A DNA stretch of 64,000 nucleotides. It comes from Mitsuaria chitosanitabida ATCC BAA-476 = NBRC 102408 (GTDB taxonomy: Bacteria > Pseudomonadota > Gammaproteobacteria > Burkholderiales > Burkholderiaceae_C). Both the position numbers and the translations under genes were made by a program. Location: the NCBI RefSeq assembly GCF_001598255.1, contig NZ_BCYP01000018.1, forward strand, positions 434,001 through 498,000, in the 5' to 3' direction. Under the pieces are notes generated by a model. The model had not been told where the DNA came from and ran no database searches. It saw only the letters and a program-made list of their open reading frames with translations. This document shows, one piece after another, positions 45,842 through 54,845 of this stretch (the first letter of the stretch is position 1; each line of letters begins with the position of its first letter).

Positions 45842-46951
45842 TTAGGCGGCCGGACGCACCGCGCCAAGCAGGGCGAGTTGCTGGAGCAGTCCCGTGGCCG
45901 CGCTCCGCCAGGTGTAGAGCTTCGCGCGCTCATGGCCAGCCTCGCGGAGTTCGTCGAGCCAGGCGTCATCTCGCAGGGCCCGAGCCATGGCTTCTCGCAT
46001 CGAGTCCAAGGAGAGTGGATCAAAGTAGGCGGCAGCGGGACCGCAGACTTCAGGGATAGATGCGGCCGTGGAAGCGATCACCGGGCAGCCACAGAGCATG
46101 GCCTCGATGGGCGGCAGGCCAAATCCTTCGTACACCGAGGGAAAGACGTAGGCGCGCGCCTGCGAGTAGAGCGACTTGAGCTCGGCATCGGTCAGACGAC
46201 CAGCGCGAACGATTCGCGCATCGTTCCGGGCTGCGTCGTCGTTTGCCGCGAAGACAGCTGAATTGCTGCCGCCAACAACCACCAGACGCGCATCCGGATC
46301 GGGAAGACCGGAGAATGCCTGAATCAAGCGTGCGAAGTTCTTGGTTGGATTTGCGCTGCCAACCGCGAGCAGATAGCGAGACGGCGCCACGCCGAGTTTG
46401 GACAGCACCTGATCGTCTCTGTCCTGCACACGCATGTGATCTGCCGCACTGTGAACCACTCCCACTTTCTCTGGCTTGACCCCGAGGTGCAGCGACAGGC
46501 GGGCCTTGGAGAACTCCGATACCGTCAGCAAACGGCGGCTGAGCTTTCCCTGAACCGAAAAGAGGAAGCGATACCAGCGGGAAAAGGTGGCGCTGTAGGC
46601 CGTTGGGAAGTCAAAGACGGCGGTGTCGTGGAAGGTGCAGACCTGCCCGAACTTGAAGAGCGGCGCGCTGCCGGCGAGATTCAATAGCAAAGACCCGCGG
46701 GCGGCGATTGGCAGTCGAAGTTGCTCCCAGACATGCAGGTTGCCCGCAGGGATGCTTCGGACCTCAATACGACGAAAGTTCGGCAAGGGTTGGAGGCACG
46801 GTGTCGGTGCGAGCAGCACGAGCGGCACGTTCGCGAGCCATTGGCCCTCGGCAAGCAAGAGATCCAGCGCCTCCAGAATCTGCATGGCGTAGCGTTGCAC
46901 GCCGGTAACTGGTTGGGCGAGGTATTTGCCGTTGATGAAGAGCGTCGACAT
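45842..46951 (-). CDS. GT4-family glycosyltransferase
   Basis: A 369-residue GT-B enzyme of the mannosyl/rhamnosyl-transferase-like group. The start is [24 protein letters not shown]. The middle has [16 protein letters not shown], and the donor side has [19 protein letters not shown] and [25 protein letters not shown], with both E-x7-E glutamates. The donor sugar cannot be told. It lies 17 bases after the polymerase gene in the same operon. Confidence 0.9.
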   Translation of the reverse strand: MSTLFINGKYLAQPVTGVQRYAMQILEALDLLLAEGQWLANVPLVLLAPTPCLQPLPNFRRIEVRSIPAGNLHVWEQLRLPIAARGSLLLNLAGSAPLFKFGQVCTFHDTAVFDFPTAYSATFSRWYRFLFSVQGKLSRRLLTVSEFSKARLSLHLGVKPEKVGVVHSAADHMRVQDRDDQVLSKLGVAPSRYLLAVGSANPTKNFARLIQAFSGLPDPDARLVVVGGSNSAVFAANDDAARNDARIVRAGRLTDAELKSLYSQARAYVFPSVYEGFGLPPIEAMLCGCPVIASTAASIPEVCGPAAAYFDPLSLDSMREAMARALRDDAWLDELREAGHERAKLYTWRSAATGLLQQLALLGAVRPAA

Positions 46952-46968
46952 GTCGTCTGCGAGTCGTC

Positions 46969-48408
46969 TCAAGGAAGGGCTAGGCGCGCGACATGTCGGC
47001 GGCCAAGGATGGCTTGTGTCGCCATCAGCCACAGTGCATAGATGGCGAAGAGATAAATGAGAGAGGCGAAGATGTTGCTGTGGATGCCTTCATTGATCAG
47101 GCCCATCGGGAAGGTGAAAGCGAGCAACGCAAACGCCTGGGCGCGAAGCGAGCCGCGCAGCAGTGCGCGTTCATACAAATCGGACATCCAGGCGATGACG
47201 ACGCCAATGAGCAAGGCGCCCGGCCAAAGAAAGTTCATGTATCCCTCGAGCATGATCGATGGATAAATGTTCACGCCGTCCGCAAAGACGAAGGGATTTG
47301 CCTGTTCGGTGACATACGCCGCCGTGAGAGGTGGTTTGTCCGGCCAGAGATTGCGGGGCACCGCATGCAGCAGCGAATAGACATACGACATCCCAGCCTC
47401 GTTCTTCAGTTGGTGGACCTTGTCGAGCTGAAACGCCTCAGCCATCTGCGGCAGCATGTCGAGGCGCCCCATGAACAGTTTGAACATGAGCTCCCGCTCA
47501 TCGACGAATGTGTTCAAGGCACCCAGATAGACCTCCGCATTGGCAAGCTCGATGTTCCGGACATAGCCGAAGAACGTCACGAGGAAAACCAAAAGCGGAG
47601 CCATCAGCAGTAGATAGATCAACCGCACCGGCCGGACATACAGATGGCACAGCAGGAGATTGATCAGGATGGTCGTCACGAGCGAGTATCGAGCCGCGCC
47701 CAGCACGCCCTCCAGGAAGATCCACAGCGTCATCGCGATCGCGGTTCTGCGATAGAGGCCATGTTTGTATGCGAATAGCAGCAGCAGGAAGTAGCTTGCT
47801 TGGGCCAGCGTGGGAATCTTGAAGAGGTAGGCCGCTCCCTGGTTCTGCGTGGCCTGAGACACGTCGAGTGCCGTATCGCCCGCGCCAACGGCCATCAGCA
47901 TGACAAAGAACAGGAGCTTGAACCCGACGAACGACAGTACGAGCCACCAGTACAGGCGACGGCTGCCGGGAAGGCGCTTGTCGCCGCTGGTTGCCGGCAG
48001 GCGAAGGATGGGGCGAGCCGGCCAGAGCCACTGACCAAAGAGATAACCCACCAGGAACAGCAGCGAGGCGAGAAGTGCCATCTGGAGCGGTTCGGGCTCA
48101 ATCTCGTCTGCGACGGCGAATGCCTTGAGGACGATGTAGAAGAGGAACTCGACGGTGACCCAGAAGGCGCAGGAGAAAAGGAATCGATAGGACGTCCGCG
48201 CGTTCGACGCGATTAATGACATCAACGCCAAGATCGCCCAAAGGCAGGCCTGCGTCAGACAGTCCGGATCAGCGGTGAAACCATAGTCGAGCAAGGAGTA
48301 GCCGCAGCCTGCGGACAGGGCCGCGGCAAACCAAAGCATGCGGGTGCGAAAGTGGTCCCGTGTGTCGAGCATGTGGATGGCGTCCATCGATGCAGCCTTG
48401 TAGATCAC
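46969..48408 (-). CDS. Wzy-like O-antigen/EPS repeat-unit polymerase
   Basis: A 479-residue inner-membrane protein with about 12 helices and a large periplasmic loop near residues 325-395 containing LLHAVPRNLWPDKPP and NIYPSIMLEGYMNFLWPGAL. That loop pattern is typical of oligosaccharide repeat-unit polymerases. It is the only polymerase candidate in the window. A GTG start at 48408 overlaps the preceding stop (GTGA); an ATG at 48387 is also possible. Sequence divergence is normal for Wzy proteins, so identity rests on topology, loop motif and context. Confidence 0.78.
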   Translation of the reverse strand: MIYKAASMDAIHMLDTRDHFRTRMLWFAAALSAGCGYSLLDYGFTADPDCLTQACLWAILALMSLIASNARTSYRFLFSCAFWVTVEFLFYIVLKAFAVADEIEPEPLQMALLASLLFLVGYLFGQWLWPARPILRLPATSGDKRLPGSRRLYWWLVLSFVGFKLLFFVMLMAVGAGDTALDVSQATQNQGAAYLFKIPTLAQASYFLLLLFAYKHGLYRRTAIAMTLWIFLEGVLGAARYSLVTTILINLLLCHLYVRPVRLIYLLLMAPLLVFLVTFFGYVRNIELANAEVYLGALNTFVDERELMFKLFMGRLDMLPQMAEAFQLDKVHQLKNEAGMSYVYSLLHAVPRNLWPDKPPLTAAYVTEQANPFVFADGVNIYPSIMLEGYMNFLWPGALLIGVVIAWMSDLYERALLRGSLRAQAFALLAFTFPMGLINEGIHSNIFASLIYLFAIYALWLMATQAILGRRHVARLALP

Positions 48409-49223
48409 AGTCCCAACCGGCGACGTATGCGGAACAGCCGTTCGCTCATCGCGATGTAGGTGCCCCAGCGGGGGCCCGCATTCGTGGGCAGCAAGCAGCC
48501 GTTTTCGGCGATCGCACCCGAAAGGCGATGCTCAAAATAGATGCTGCGCGCCTTGCTGCGCAACTGCACCGTCGAATAACTGCCGCTACGCAGGCGATAC
48601 CAAAGGTAGGGCGAGCTTGGATATACCAGGGCCGCCTTGAGAAATTGCCGGAATGCGCCAGGCAGGCGCCCCCCCCATGACGCCGAGTCGACATCATGCT
48701 CATGAGTGACGCCATCTTCCTCCGCGAGATCGCGAAGGCGAAGCATCAGTTGGAGTGCCGCACCGTTCAGGACGAAACAAAAGCTCGTGACATAGATGCC
48801 GAGGCCGCTCCAGGGATTCCGCAGGCAGATCGTTGTGTATTCGTCAGCCTTTCCGGCCATCGCTGGAAGTTCGATATCCCGGATCAGGCCACGTTGGCGC
48901 CACGCCGCCCGGAAGTTCGCAGTGGCCGCATGATCGGTGAACAACGTGTCGTTGAGGAACATGACCACCTGCGAGCTGGCGCTAGATCTGAACGCGGCGT
49001 GAGCGCCCGTGAGGTACGCGGAGAAATCGAAATCGAGGTTGTCCGAAGGGAGGGCCGTCCAACCGTTCCCCAGGTCCGACTCGCGCTCGTGCAGGGAGGA
49101 GACGACGTAGCCAGTTACGATTGCGGGATCGTCGCCCACGAGTTCACGAACCCGTCGGACCACCTCCGCCGCGGGAATGCGATAGCAACAGGCAACGATG
49201 GTGATGGAGTCGGTGGTGGTCAT
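48405..49223 (-). CDS. uncharacterised polysaccharide-locus protein, possibly RgpF-like
   Basis: A 272-residue protein that I do not firmly recognise. It starts SITIVACCYRIPAAEVVRRV. It contains DNLDFDFSAYLTGAHAAF, VVMFLNDTLF, GIYVTSFCFVLNGAALQLML and a C-terminal basic region. The NDTLF and TSFCFVLN pieces faintly resemble RgpF-type rhamnan glycosyltransferases, but other core motifs are not evident. No signal peptide or membrane helix is obvious. It lies between a glycosyltransferase and the polymerase gene, so a role in glycan transfer or modification is likely. Confidence 0.6.
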   Translation of the reverse strand: MTTTDSITIVACCYRIPAAEVVRRVRELVGDDPAIVTGYVVSSLHERESDLGNGWTALPSDNLDFDFSAYLTGAHAAFRSSASSQVVMFLNDTLFTDHAATANFRAAWRQRGLIRDIELPAMAGKADEYTTICLRNPWSGLGIYVTSFCFVLNGAALQLMLRLRDLAEEDGVTHEHDVDSASWGGRLPGAFRQFLKAALVYPSSPYLWYRLRSGSYSTVQLRSKARSIYFEHRLSGAIAENGCLLPTNAGPRWGTYIAMSERLFRIRRRLGL

Positions 49224-49247
49224 AAGTGGGTACTGGGCAGCCTGTGA

Positions 49248-50315
49248 TCACGCCGCTTCTCGCAGCTTTCGCTTCAGGCGCTCCTGATGGTCCTGGGCCG
49301 ACGCGACCAGAGAAAGAACCGTCGCCTGGTTGTGGCGACGCATGGCATCAGCGGACGACGCATCAGGCAGTTCGCCGGACTCGAACTGCCGAAGAGTGAC
49401 GCCCTGGAGCGAGGTGCTGTCGAAGTCACCAATGCGTGGCGTGATGACGACCGGAATCACGCCCCAGTACAGATACTCCACCAACTTGGTCGGGCAGGCG
49501 ACCGCATTGACCAGGTCAGCCTCACGCAGAACGAATCCGTACTGGTGGGTGAGATAGAAGTCCTTGACCTTCGCCGGCGCGACGGATTGACATTGGAAAC
49601 GAGGGATCTGGCTCCCCGTCAATCGCGCGCTGAATCGCTCGACGTCACCGGTCAAGAACGAGTAGGACAGCAGCGGCTGCCGCGCCGCAGCGGCGATCAT
49701 CTTGTCGACGTTCTGCCAGGACTGCATGCCTCCGGCATAGATGACCGAGTCAGGCAGACGTTTCGCCATCAGGGCGGCAACCGCGGTGGTGTCATCGCCC
49801 AGATGCGGCAGGATTGGCAGCACTATGTCCTCTCGTGCGCGCTTCTGTCCATGCTTGCCCTTGAAGTGGGCCAGCATCGAGCTCGTCACGCACACGAGCA
49901 CGTCACAACGCCTCAGCGCGAACCGCTCCGCGATGGACATCACCCGCGCCACCGCGCCTCGACCTTCCGCCATCATCTCCTCGGGGACGATGCCGTGGGC
50001 GTCGAAAATCACCGTAGCCGGAGTACGGAAGAACATCAGCCGCAGCGCGTTATGGGCCGAATGCACGTACACGAGTCGCGCGTTCCTCAGTATGGACAGG
50101 ATGCGGAAGAAATGACGGATGACGTTGAGGCAATGAATGGTCGCCGCGCCTTCCTGACGAGTCTCCCCGTTTCTGAAACGCGTGAACGAGAGATCCAGAT
50201 AGGTCCGAGGCACGTCGGACATCAGGCTGTCGATGTGAGCGACACGCTGGATCATTCCATCCTTGGCATTGGCCTCGGAGGGGAAGGATGCAATGACGCA
50301 GATATCGCCGCTCAT
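49248..50315 (-). CDS. putative glycosyltransferase (GT4-like, divergent)
   Basis: A 355-residue protein with a GT-B-like plan. An N-terminal domain holds [16 protein letters not shown] and [18 protein letters not shown]. The C-terminal half has [18 protein letters not shown] and [19 protein letters not shown], the position of the donor-binding KxxEY motif. It is shorter and more diverged than the other GT4 enzymes here. It overlaps the epimerase gene by four bases. Confidence 0.75.
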   Translation of the reverse strand: MSGDICVIASFPSEANAKDGMIQRVAHIDSLMSDVPRTYLDLSFTRFRNGETRQEGAATIHCLNVIRHFFRILSILRNARLVYVHSAHNALRLMFFRTPATVIFDAHGIVPEEMMAEGRGAVARVMSIAERFALRRCDVLVCVTSSMLAHFKGKHGQKRAREDIVLPILPHLGDDTTAVAALMAKRLPDSVIYAGGMQSWQNVDKMIAAAARQPLLSYSFLTGDVERFSARLTGSQIPRFQCQSVAPAKVKDFYLTHQYGFVLREADLVNAVACPTKLVEYLYWGVIPVVITPRIGDFDSTSLQGVTLRQFESGELPDASSADAMRRHNQATVLSLVASAQDHQERLKRKLREAA

Positions 50316-51445
50316 CGACCTTCTTTCATGAACCGTTCGATGCGGGCGGCAATGCGAGCGGCGGCCTGGCCATCTCCGTACGGATTGCTCGCATTGGCCA
50401 TCGCGTCGTAGACACCCGGAGCGTCAAGCAACTCCGCAATGCCCGACACGATGTTGTCTGCGTGTGCTCCTACGAGACGCGCGGTGCCCGCAGCGACCGC
50501 CTCGGGCCGCTCGGTCGTGTCGCGCATGACCAGAACTGGCTTGCCCAAGGACGGTGCCTCCTCCTGGATACCGCCGCTGTCCGTGAGGATGATGTGGCTG
50601 CGCGTCATCAGGTAGACGAAGGACAGGTAATCCTGCGGCGGAATCAGGTGTATGTTGGCCTGTCCACCGAGTGTCTCCTCGACCGGCCCCTTGACGTTGG
50701 GATTCAGGTGGACGGCATAGACCACCTGGACATCGCCGCGGCGCGAAAGCGCCAGCAGCGCGTTGCAGATCTCGCGCATACCGTCGCCGAAGTTCTCGCG
50801 GCGGTGGCCTGTCACCAGGATCAGCTTGCGTTCGCTGTCGAGGAAGGAGAAGCGCTCGTGCAGCGGGGCACTCAGGGACGCGTCATTCGCGAGACGACCG
50901 GTGACCTGGAGGAGTGCGTCGATGACCGTGTTGCCAGTGATCTCGACGGTCGACGGATCGACCTTCTCCGCCTGCAGGTTGGCTGCGGAGGTCGGCGTAG
51001 GGGCAAAGTGCAGGTGCGAGACGAGACCCGTGATGCGCCGATTGAGTTCCTCCGGCCAGGGCGACCACAAGTTCCCCGTGCGCAGGCCCGCCTCCACATG
51101 GCCGACAGGAATGCGCTTGTAGAAACAGGCGAGCGAAGCCATCGAAGTGGTGGTGGTGTCGCCATGCACCAGCACGAGATCGGGGCGTTCCTCGTCGAGC
51201 ACGCGCGAGAGGGCTTCCAGGATTCGCGCGGAAATACCGTCCAAGGTCTGCGACGTGGACATCAGATTCAGATCGTGGTCAGGGACGATGTCGAAGAGCG
51301 ACAGCACCTGATCAAGCATCGAACGATGCTGGGCGGTCACACAGACCTTCGTCTCGAGCCACGATTGATTGCGCAGGGCGCGCACCACGGGCGCCATCTT
51401 GATGGCTTCGGGACGGGTGCCGAAGACGATGAGAACTTTCTTCAC
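50312..51445 (-). CDS. non-hydrolysing UDP-GlcNAc 2-epimerase family protein (WecB or WbpI type)
   Basis: A 377-residue GT-B-fold epimerase. It starts [20 protein letters not shown] and contains [44 protein letters not shown] and [27 protein letters not shown], all family signatures. The start is GTG 51445, one base beyond the stop of the preceding gene (TGACGTG). Motifs alone do not separate WecB (UDP-ManNAc) from WbpI (UDP-ManNAc3NAcA). Because wbpB, wbpD and wbpE are in the same locus, a WbpI role is a serious option. Confidence 0.9.
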   Translation of the reverse strand: MKKVLIVFGTRPEAIKMAPVVRALRNQSWLETKVCVTAQHRSMLDQVLSLFDIVPDHDLNLMSTSQTLDGISARILEALSRVLDEERPDLVLVHGDTTTTSMASLACFYKRIPVGHVEAGLRTGNLWSPWPEELNRRITGLVSHLHFAPTPTSAANLQAEKVDPSTVEITGNTVIDALLQVTGRLANDASLSAPLHERFSFLDSERKLILVTGHRRENFGDGMREICNALLALSRRGDVQVVYAVHLNPNVKGPVEETLGGQANIHLIPPQDYLSFVYLMTRSHIILTDSGGIQEEAPSLGKPVLVMRDTTERPEAVAAGTARLVGAHADNIVSGIAELLDAPGVYDAMANASNPYGDGQAAARIAARIERFMKEGR

Positions 51446-51446
51446 G

Positions 51447-52451
51447 TCAATGAACCTTGGTGGAGAGTTTGGTGACCGCGGCTCGGCGCAGGTCAAGTGC
51501 GCCCTTGACGATTCCCAGCAGATTCAGCTTGCCGAGAAGCCGCAAGGAGCCGAGCAACATGACTGGATAGCCAAGGCGGATCAAGATGCCCCTCACCTCT
51601 TCCAGATGATGGAGCCCGCCGTTGGCCGCCGTGTAGATCAACGCCTTGATGGGATAGGAGCGACGGAATGTCCGGCCAATCGCTTTCCACATGGATGCCG
51701 TGTCGCCGTGGATCTCAGTGATGAGTCGCCGCATGGTCTGGGCGTCCAGTGCGATGAAGCGCCCCGGTACGGTATTGAAGTCGTTGGGATTGCCGCCGCG
51801 GGCAAGGACGAGGCACTCGTCGGTCGCCGCCAAGGAAGCTCCTTCCGCGAGGGCGGCATGCATCGTGAGCATGTGGATGTAATACGTGCCGACCCAGCCA
51901 AGCACTCGATCACGACGGTCCATCCAGATGGTGCGCCGGAATGCGAAAGAAGAAATGAACGTGAAGAGTAGGCTCATGTTCGGCATGTCGCCGAAGTACT
52001 TTTCCAGAGCAGTGGGAGTCGAGTCGACCTGACCGGCCGGCGGATGCGCGGCATACAGGCGATTCAGCAGGATGTCGGTCTGCACGTAGCCGAAATGCAG
52101 GATGTCGTTCCGTCGCTCGCGGAGCGATCTCAGAAGGCGCTCGATCGTGTGGGGTTCGACGACGTCGTCGCTCCCCAGCAGCCAGCAGTACTCGCCTTGC
52201 GCGAACGCGACGACGGCATCGAAGTTCCGGTCCGGTCCAATATTGGTGTCCTGCACGACCCACCGCAAGGGGAGGCAGTGACGGAACTCTTCGAGCAGTC
52301 CGATCGTGCCGTCGGAAGAAGCGTTGTCGCTGACGACAACCTCGAACTGGTCGTCAAGACCTGCAGCCTGAATGGACTCCAGGCATTCACGCAGAAATCC
52401 TTCTCGGTTGAATGTCGGGATACAGACGGAAAGCAGCGGGCGGCTCGTCAT
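51447..52451 (-). CDS. GT2-family glycosyltransferase (GT-A fold)
   Basis: A 334-residue inverting glycosyltransferase. It begins [21 protein letters not shown], followed by [12 protein letters not shown], which binds the nucleotide, and [11 protein letters not shown] as the DxD-type metal motif. The C-terminal part is hydrophobic and variable. It lies between the second flippase (4-base overlap) and the epimerase gene. The donor is unknown. Confidence 0.9.
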   Translation of the reverse strand: MTSRPLLSVCIPTFNREGFLRECLESIQAAGLDDQFEVVVSDNASSDGTIGLLEEFRHCLPLRWVVQDTNIGPDRNFDAVVAFAQGEYCWLLGSDDVVEPHTIERLLRSLRERRNDILHFGYVQTDILLNRLYAAHPPAGQVDSTPTALEKYFGDMPNMSLLFTFISSFAFRRTIWMDRRDRVLGWVGTYYIHMLTMHAALAEGASLAATDECLVLARGGNPNDFNTVPGRFIALDAQTMRRLITEIHGDTASMWKAIGRTFRRSYPIKALIYTAANGGLHHLEEVRGILIRLGYPVMLLGSLRLLGKLNLLGIVKGALDLRRAAVTKLSTKVH

Positions 52452-53821
52452 TCGGTTCTCTGGCGATATCGGGAAAAGATGAGCGCGCACCAAGGAAGCG
52501 CGACGAACAAGGAAACTGCGGCGTAAGCCGCGACGGTCGCCGTCAGGCTGACGTGCGCCATCCAATAGACCCCGCCGCCGATGAGGACGGCTGCGGCGAC
52601 GGACTGGGCCAGCAAGGGCTCCTCCTTGTGCGCCCGCATGTAGGCCGCCATCGCGAAGACGATCGAGTTCACGACCGTCACGGCGGCGAGCAGCAGCAAT
52701 GCCGGCAGGGGGGGCAGTCGGTCGAGGATCTTCGGCACGAAATGACCCGCGACTTGCGCGAGGCCGACGAACAGGACCACGCAGAAGGTCGTCGCACCGA
52801 CGGAACGAAGTGCCTGGCGGTCAAACAGTGCATTCAGCTCGGCGCGTTCCCGGCGAGCAATGTGCGCGGAGAAGGTCGGGATCTTGGCCGAGATCCAGCT
52901 GATCCCCACAGTCGAGATCGCCGAGAAGATGGTCAGGCCCAAACCCAGGCGTCCTGCGGCGACCTCGCCTTGATGCGCGAACACGACCGGTGTCAGGAAA
53001 TTGAAGATGAAGTAGCCACTCGCCCAACTCAGCGCGATGCGCCATTGGAGCGGGAATACGTCGCGCCCGTAGGTGTAGCCTCCCGCCGGTCGATCGTCGG
53101 CGGGCGTCGACACGCGCTCGCGTAGCCCACGCAGGAGGGGTTGGCGGGAAAGCCACCAAGCCGTGCCGGCCGCCGACACCAGCGGCACCGCGGCGGCTGC
53201 CCAGAGGCCCTGGCCGCTCAGCAACAGCAGCCAGAGCATGGCATAGCCGGCAACGGACTGGCGCAGGCGTAGACGCGCGACCTGGCCGACCTCGCCCAGC
53301 CCCTCGCAGATCGCCAGGCGCGCGCTCATGGCGAGATTGAGCGCCGTGGCCGCGATGAGCACCACCCAGGTGGTCAACCACTGGGAGGTCGGCAGAGAAC
53401 CTTTGTGGGAGAAGAACAGGCTGCCGCCTGCGAGCAGTGCGATGAAGAACAGACTTGCCATCACGGCATTCCACTTCGTCGACAGCGATAGCAGGGAGAC
53501 GACCGCCCTTTGCCAGCGGATGTCTCCGTCCAGATGGGTGTCGGACACGCGACGCAGGTGCGCGGCGGCGTGGCTCGTGAGTTGGGTCAACACGTGATTG
53601 AGACCAAGCTCGAAGAAGATCTGCGTGGCGAGTACCGCGTTGAACGTGTAGTAGTAGCCCTGTTGGGACGGACTGAGAAAAGTGGGGATGAGAAGCGCGG
53701 TGGCGCCCCCGGCGAGGATTGACCAGCCACGGAAGAGGAGCGTCGCCAGGATGTGGAAGTCAAGGCCCAGCCTGGCAAGAACGCCAATACGCGGTGCAGC
53801 GGTGCTGTTTGCATCGCTCAT
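52448..53821 (-). CDS. Wzx-type oligosaccharide flippase (second copy)
   Basis: A 457-residue polytopic membrane protein, about 12 helices, MATE/PST superfamily. It opens with helices containing LLFRGWSILAGGATALLIPTFLSPSQQGYYYTF. It is only distantly like the first flippase at 32384-33688. ATG 53821 overlaps the SDR gene stop by four bases, placing it in the CDP-sugar operon. It probably exports the repeat unit that contains the branched sugar. Confidence 0.87.
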   Translation of the reverse strand: MSDANSTAAPRIGVLARLGLDFHILATLLFRGWSILAGGATALLIPTFLSPSQQGYYYTFNAVLATQIFFELGLNHVLTQLTSHAAAHLRRVSDTHLDGDIRWQRAVVSLLSLSTKWNAVMASLFFIALLAGGSLFFSHKGSLPTSQWLTTWVVLIAATALNLAMSARLAICEGLGEVGQVARLRLRQSVAGYAMLWLLLLSGQGLWAAAAVPLVSAAGTAWWLSRQPLLRGLRERVSTPADDRPAGGYTYGRDVFPLQWRIALSWASGYFIFNFLTPVVFAHQGEVAAGRLGLGLTIFSAISTVGISWISAKIPTFSAHIARRERAELNALFDRQALRSVGATTFCVVLFVGLAQVAGHFVPKILDRLPPLPALLLLAAVTVVNSIVFAMAAYMRAHKEEPLLAQSVAAAVLIGGGVYWMAHVSLTATVAAYAAVSLFVALPWCALIFSRYRQRTE

Positions 53822-54819
53822 GTGTTTTCTCCGGTACGGCCGTCCAAGCCGCTGTCGACCTTGGCTCGGAACACGTCGCGGATCGCCGCCGCCAGATCCA
53901 CCTCCACGCGCAGCCCCAGCTCGTCGCGTGCCCGGCGGACATCCGGCAGGTAGAAGTTGCGACGCGCCGACTGACCGGCCTCGGCCTGCTTCATCACCCG
54001 CACCTCCGGCCTGCGCCCCGGTGCGAGCGCCGCGACCTTGGCCGCGAGCTCCGCGATGGAGACGGCTTCGCCGGACCCCACGTTGTAGGCGCGTTGCGCC
54101 CGGCCGCTCAGCAGCAGCGTCGACAGCCAGCGCGCCAGGTCCCGCTGATCCAGGTAGGAGCGCACCGGCGTGCCGTCCCCCTGGATCACGATGTCGCGAC
54201 CGGCCAGCGCGTCGCGGATGAAGTTGCCGATCGCGAAATGCGCGTCCAGCGGCAGATCCTCGCCGACGAAGGCGAAGCACCGGGCGACCACGGTCTCGAG
54301 GCCATGGGCGTCGTGGTACAGCGCGCAAAGATGCTCCGCCTGTCGCTTGGCCACGCTGTAGGCGTTCTGCGGTTCCAGCGGATCCGGCATGCCGTGGTGG
54401 TCCTCCGGCACGCCTTCCGGAAACTGCGCGATGCTCCCGTACACCCCGCCCGAGCTGGTCAGCAGCACGCGCGGCTTGCCGCAGCGCAGCGCCAGGTCCA
54501 GCACGTGACGCGTGCCGTCGACGATCTGGTTGAAGCGCTGCAGCGGCGTCAGCGACAGGCCCGTGGTCGAGTCCGTCGCGGCATGCAGCACATGCGTGTA
54601 GTCGCCTTTGGGCAGCGTCTCCGGGCGCTGGATGTCGCCGGCGACGAGGCGCACGTCCAGGCCGGCCAGCAGGTCGCCATGCGCCGAGCGGAAGCGCGCG
54701 GGGTCCCGCGACAGCAGCGTGAAGCGGGCGCCGGCGAGTTCCGGCGCGCCGCCCGCGGACCAGTGCCGCAGCAGCGCCTTGCCGAAGAAGCCGGTTCCCC
54801 CGGTGACGAACAGATGCAT
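53818..54819 (-). CDS. NAD-dependent epimerase/dehydratase-type reductase, YerF/RfbJ-like
   Basis: A 333-residue extended SDR with MHLFVTGGTGFFGKALLRHW (GxxGxxG), the catalytic Ser in VLLTSSGGVYGS and YxxxK in NAYSVAKRQ. Such enzymes reduce the 4-keto or the branch carbonyl of CDP-3,6-dideoxy sugars (RfbJ, YerF). It follows the TPP enzyme gene directly (26 bases), the same order of action expected for yersiniose-type sugars. I infer that it reduces the acyl branch, but simple C4 reduction is possible. Confidence 0.8.
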   Translation of the reverse strand: MHLFVTGGTGFFGKALLRHWSAGGAPELAGARFTLLSRDPARFRSAHGDLLAGLDVRLVAGDIQRPETLPKGDYTHVLHAATDSTTGLSLTPLQRFNQIVDGTRHVLDLALRCGKPRVLLTSSGGVYGSIAQFPEGVPEDHHGMPDPLEPQNAYSVAKRQAEHLCALYHDAHGLETVVARCFAFVGEDLPLDAHFAIGNFIRDALAGRDIVIQGDGTPVRSYLDQRDLARWLSTLLLSGRAQRAYNVGSGEAVSIAELAAKVAALAPGRRPEVRVMKQAEAGQSARRNFYLPDVRRARDELGLRVEVDLAAAIRDVFRAKVDSGLDGRTGENT

Positions 54820-54845
54820 CGCGTGTGCCGTGTCTGCCGTGAGGG

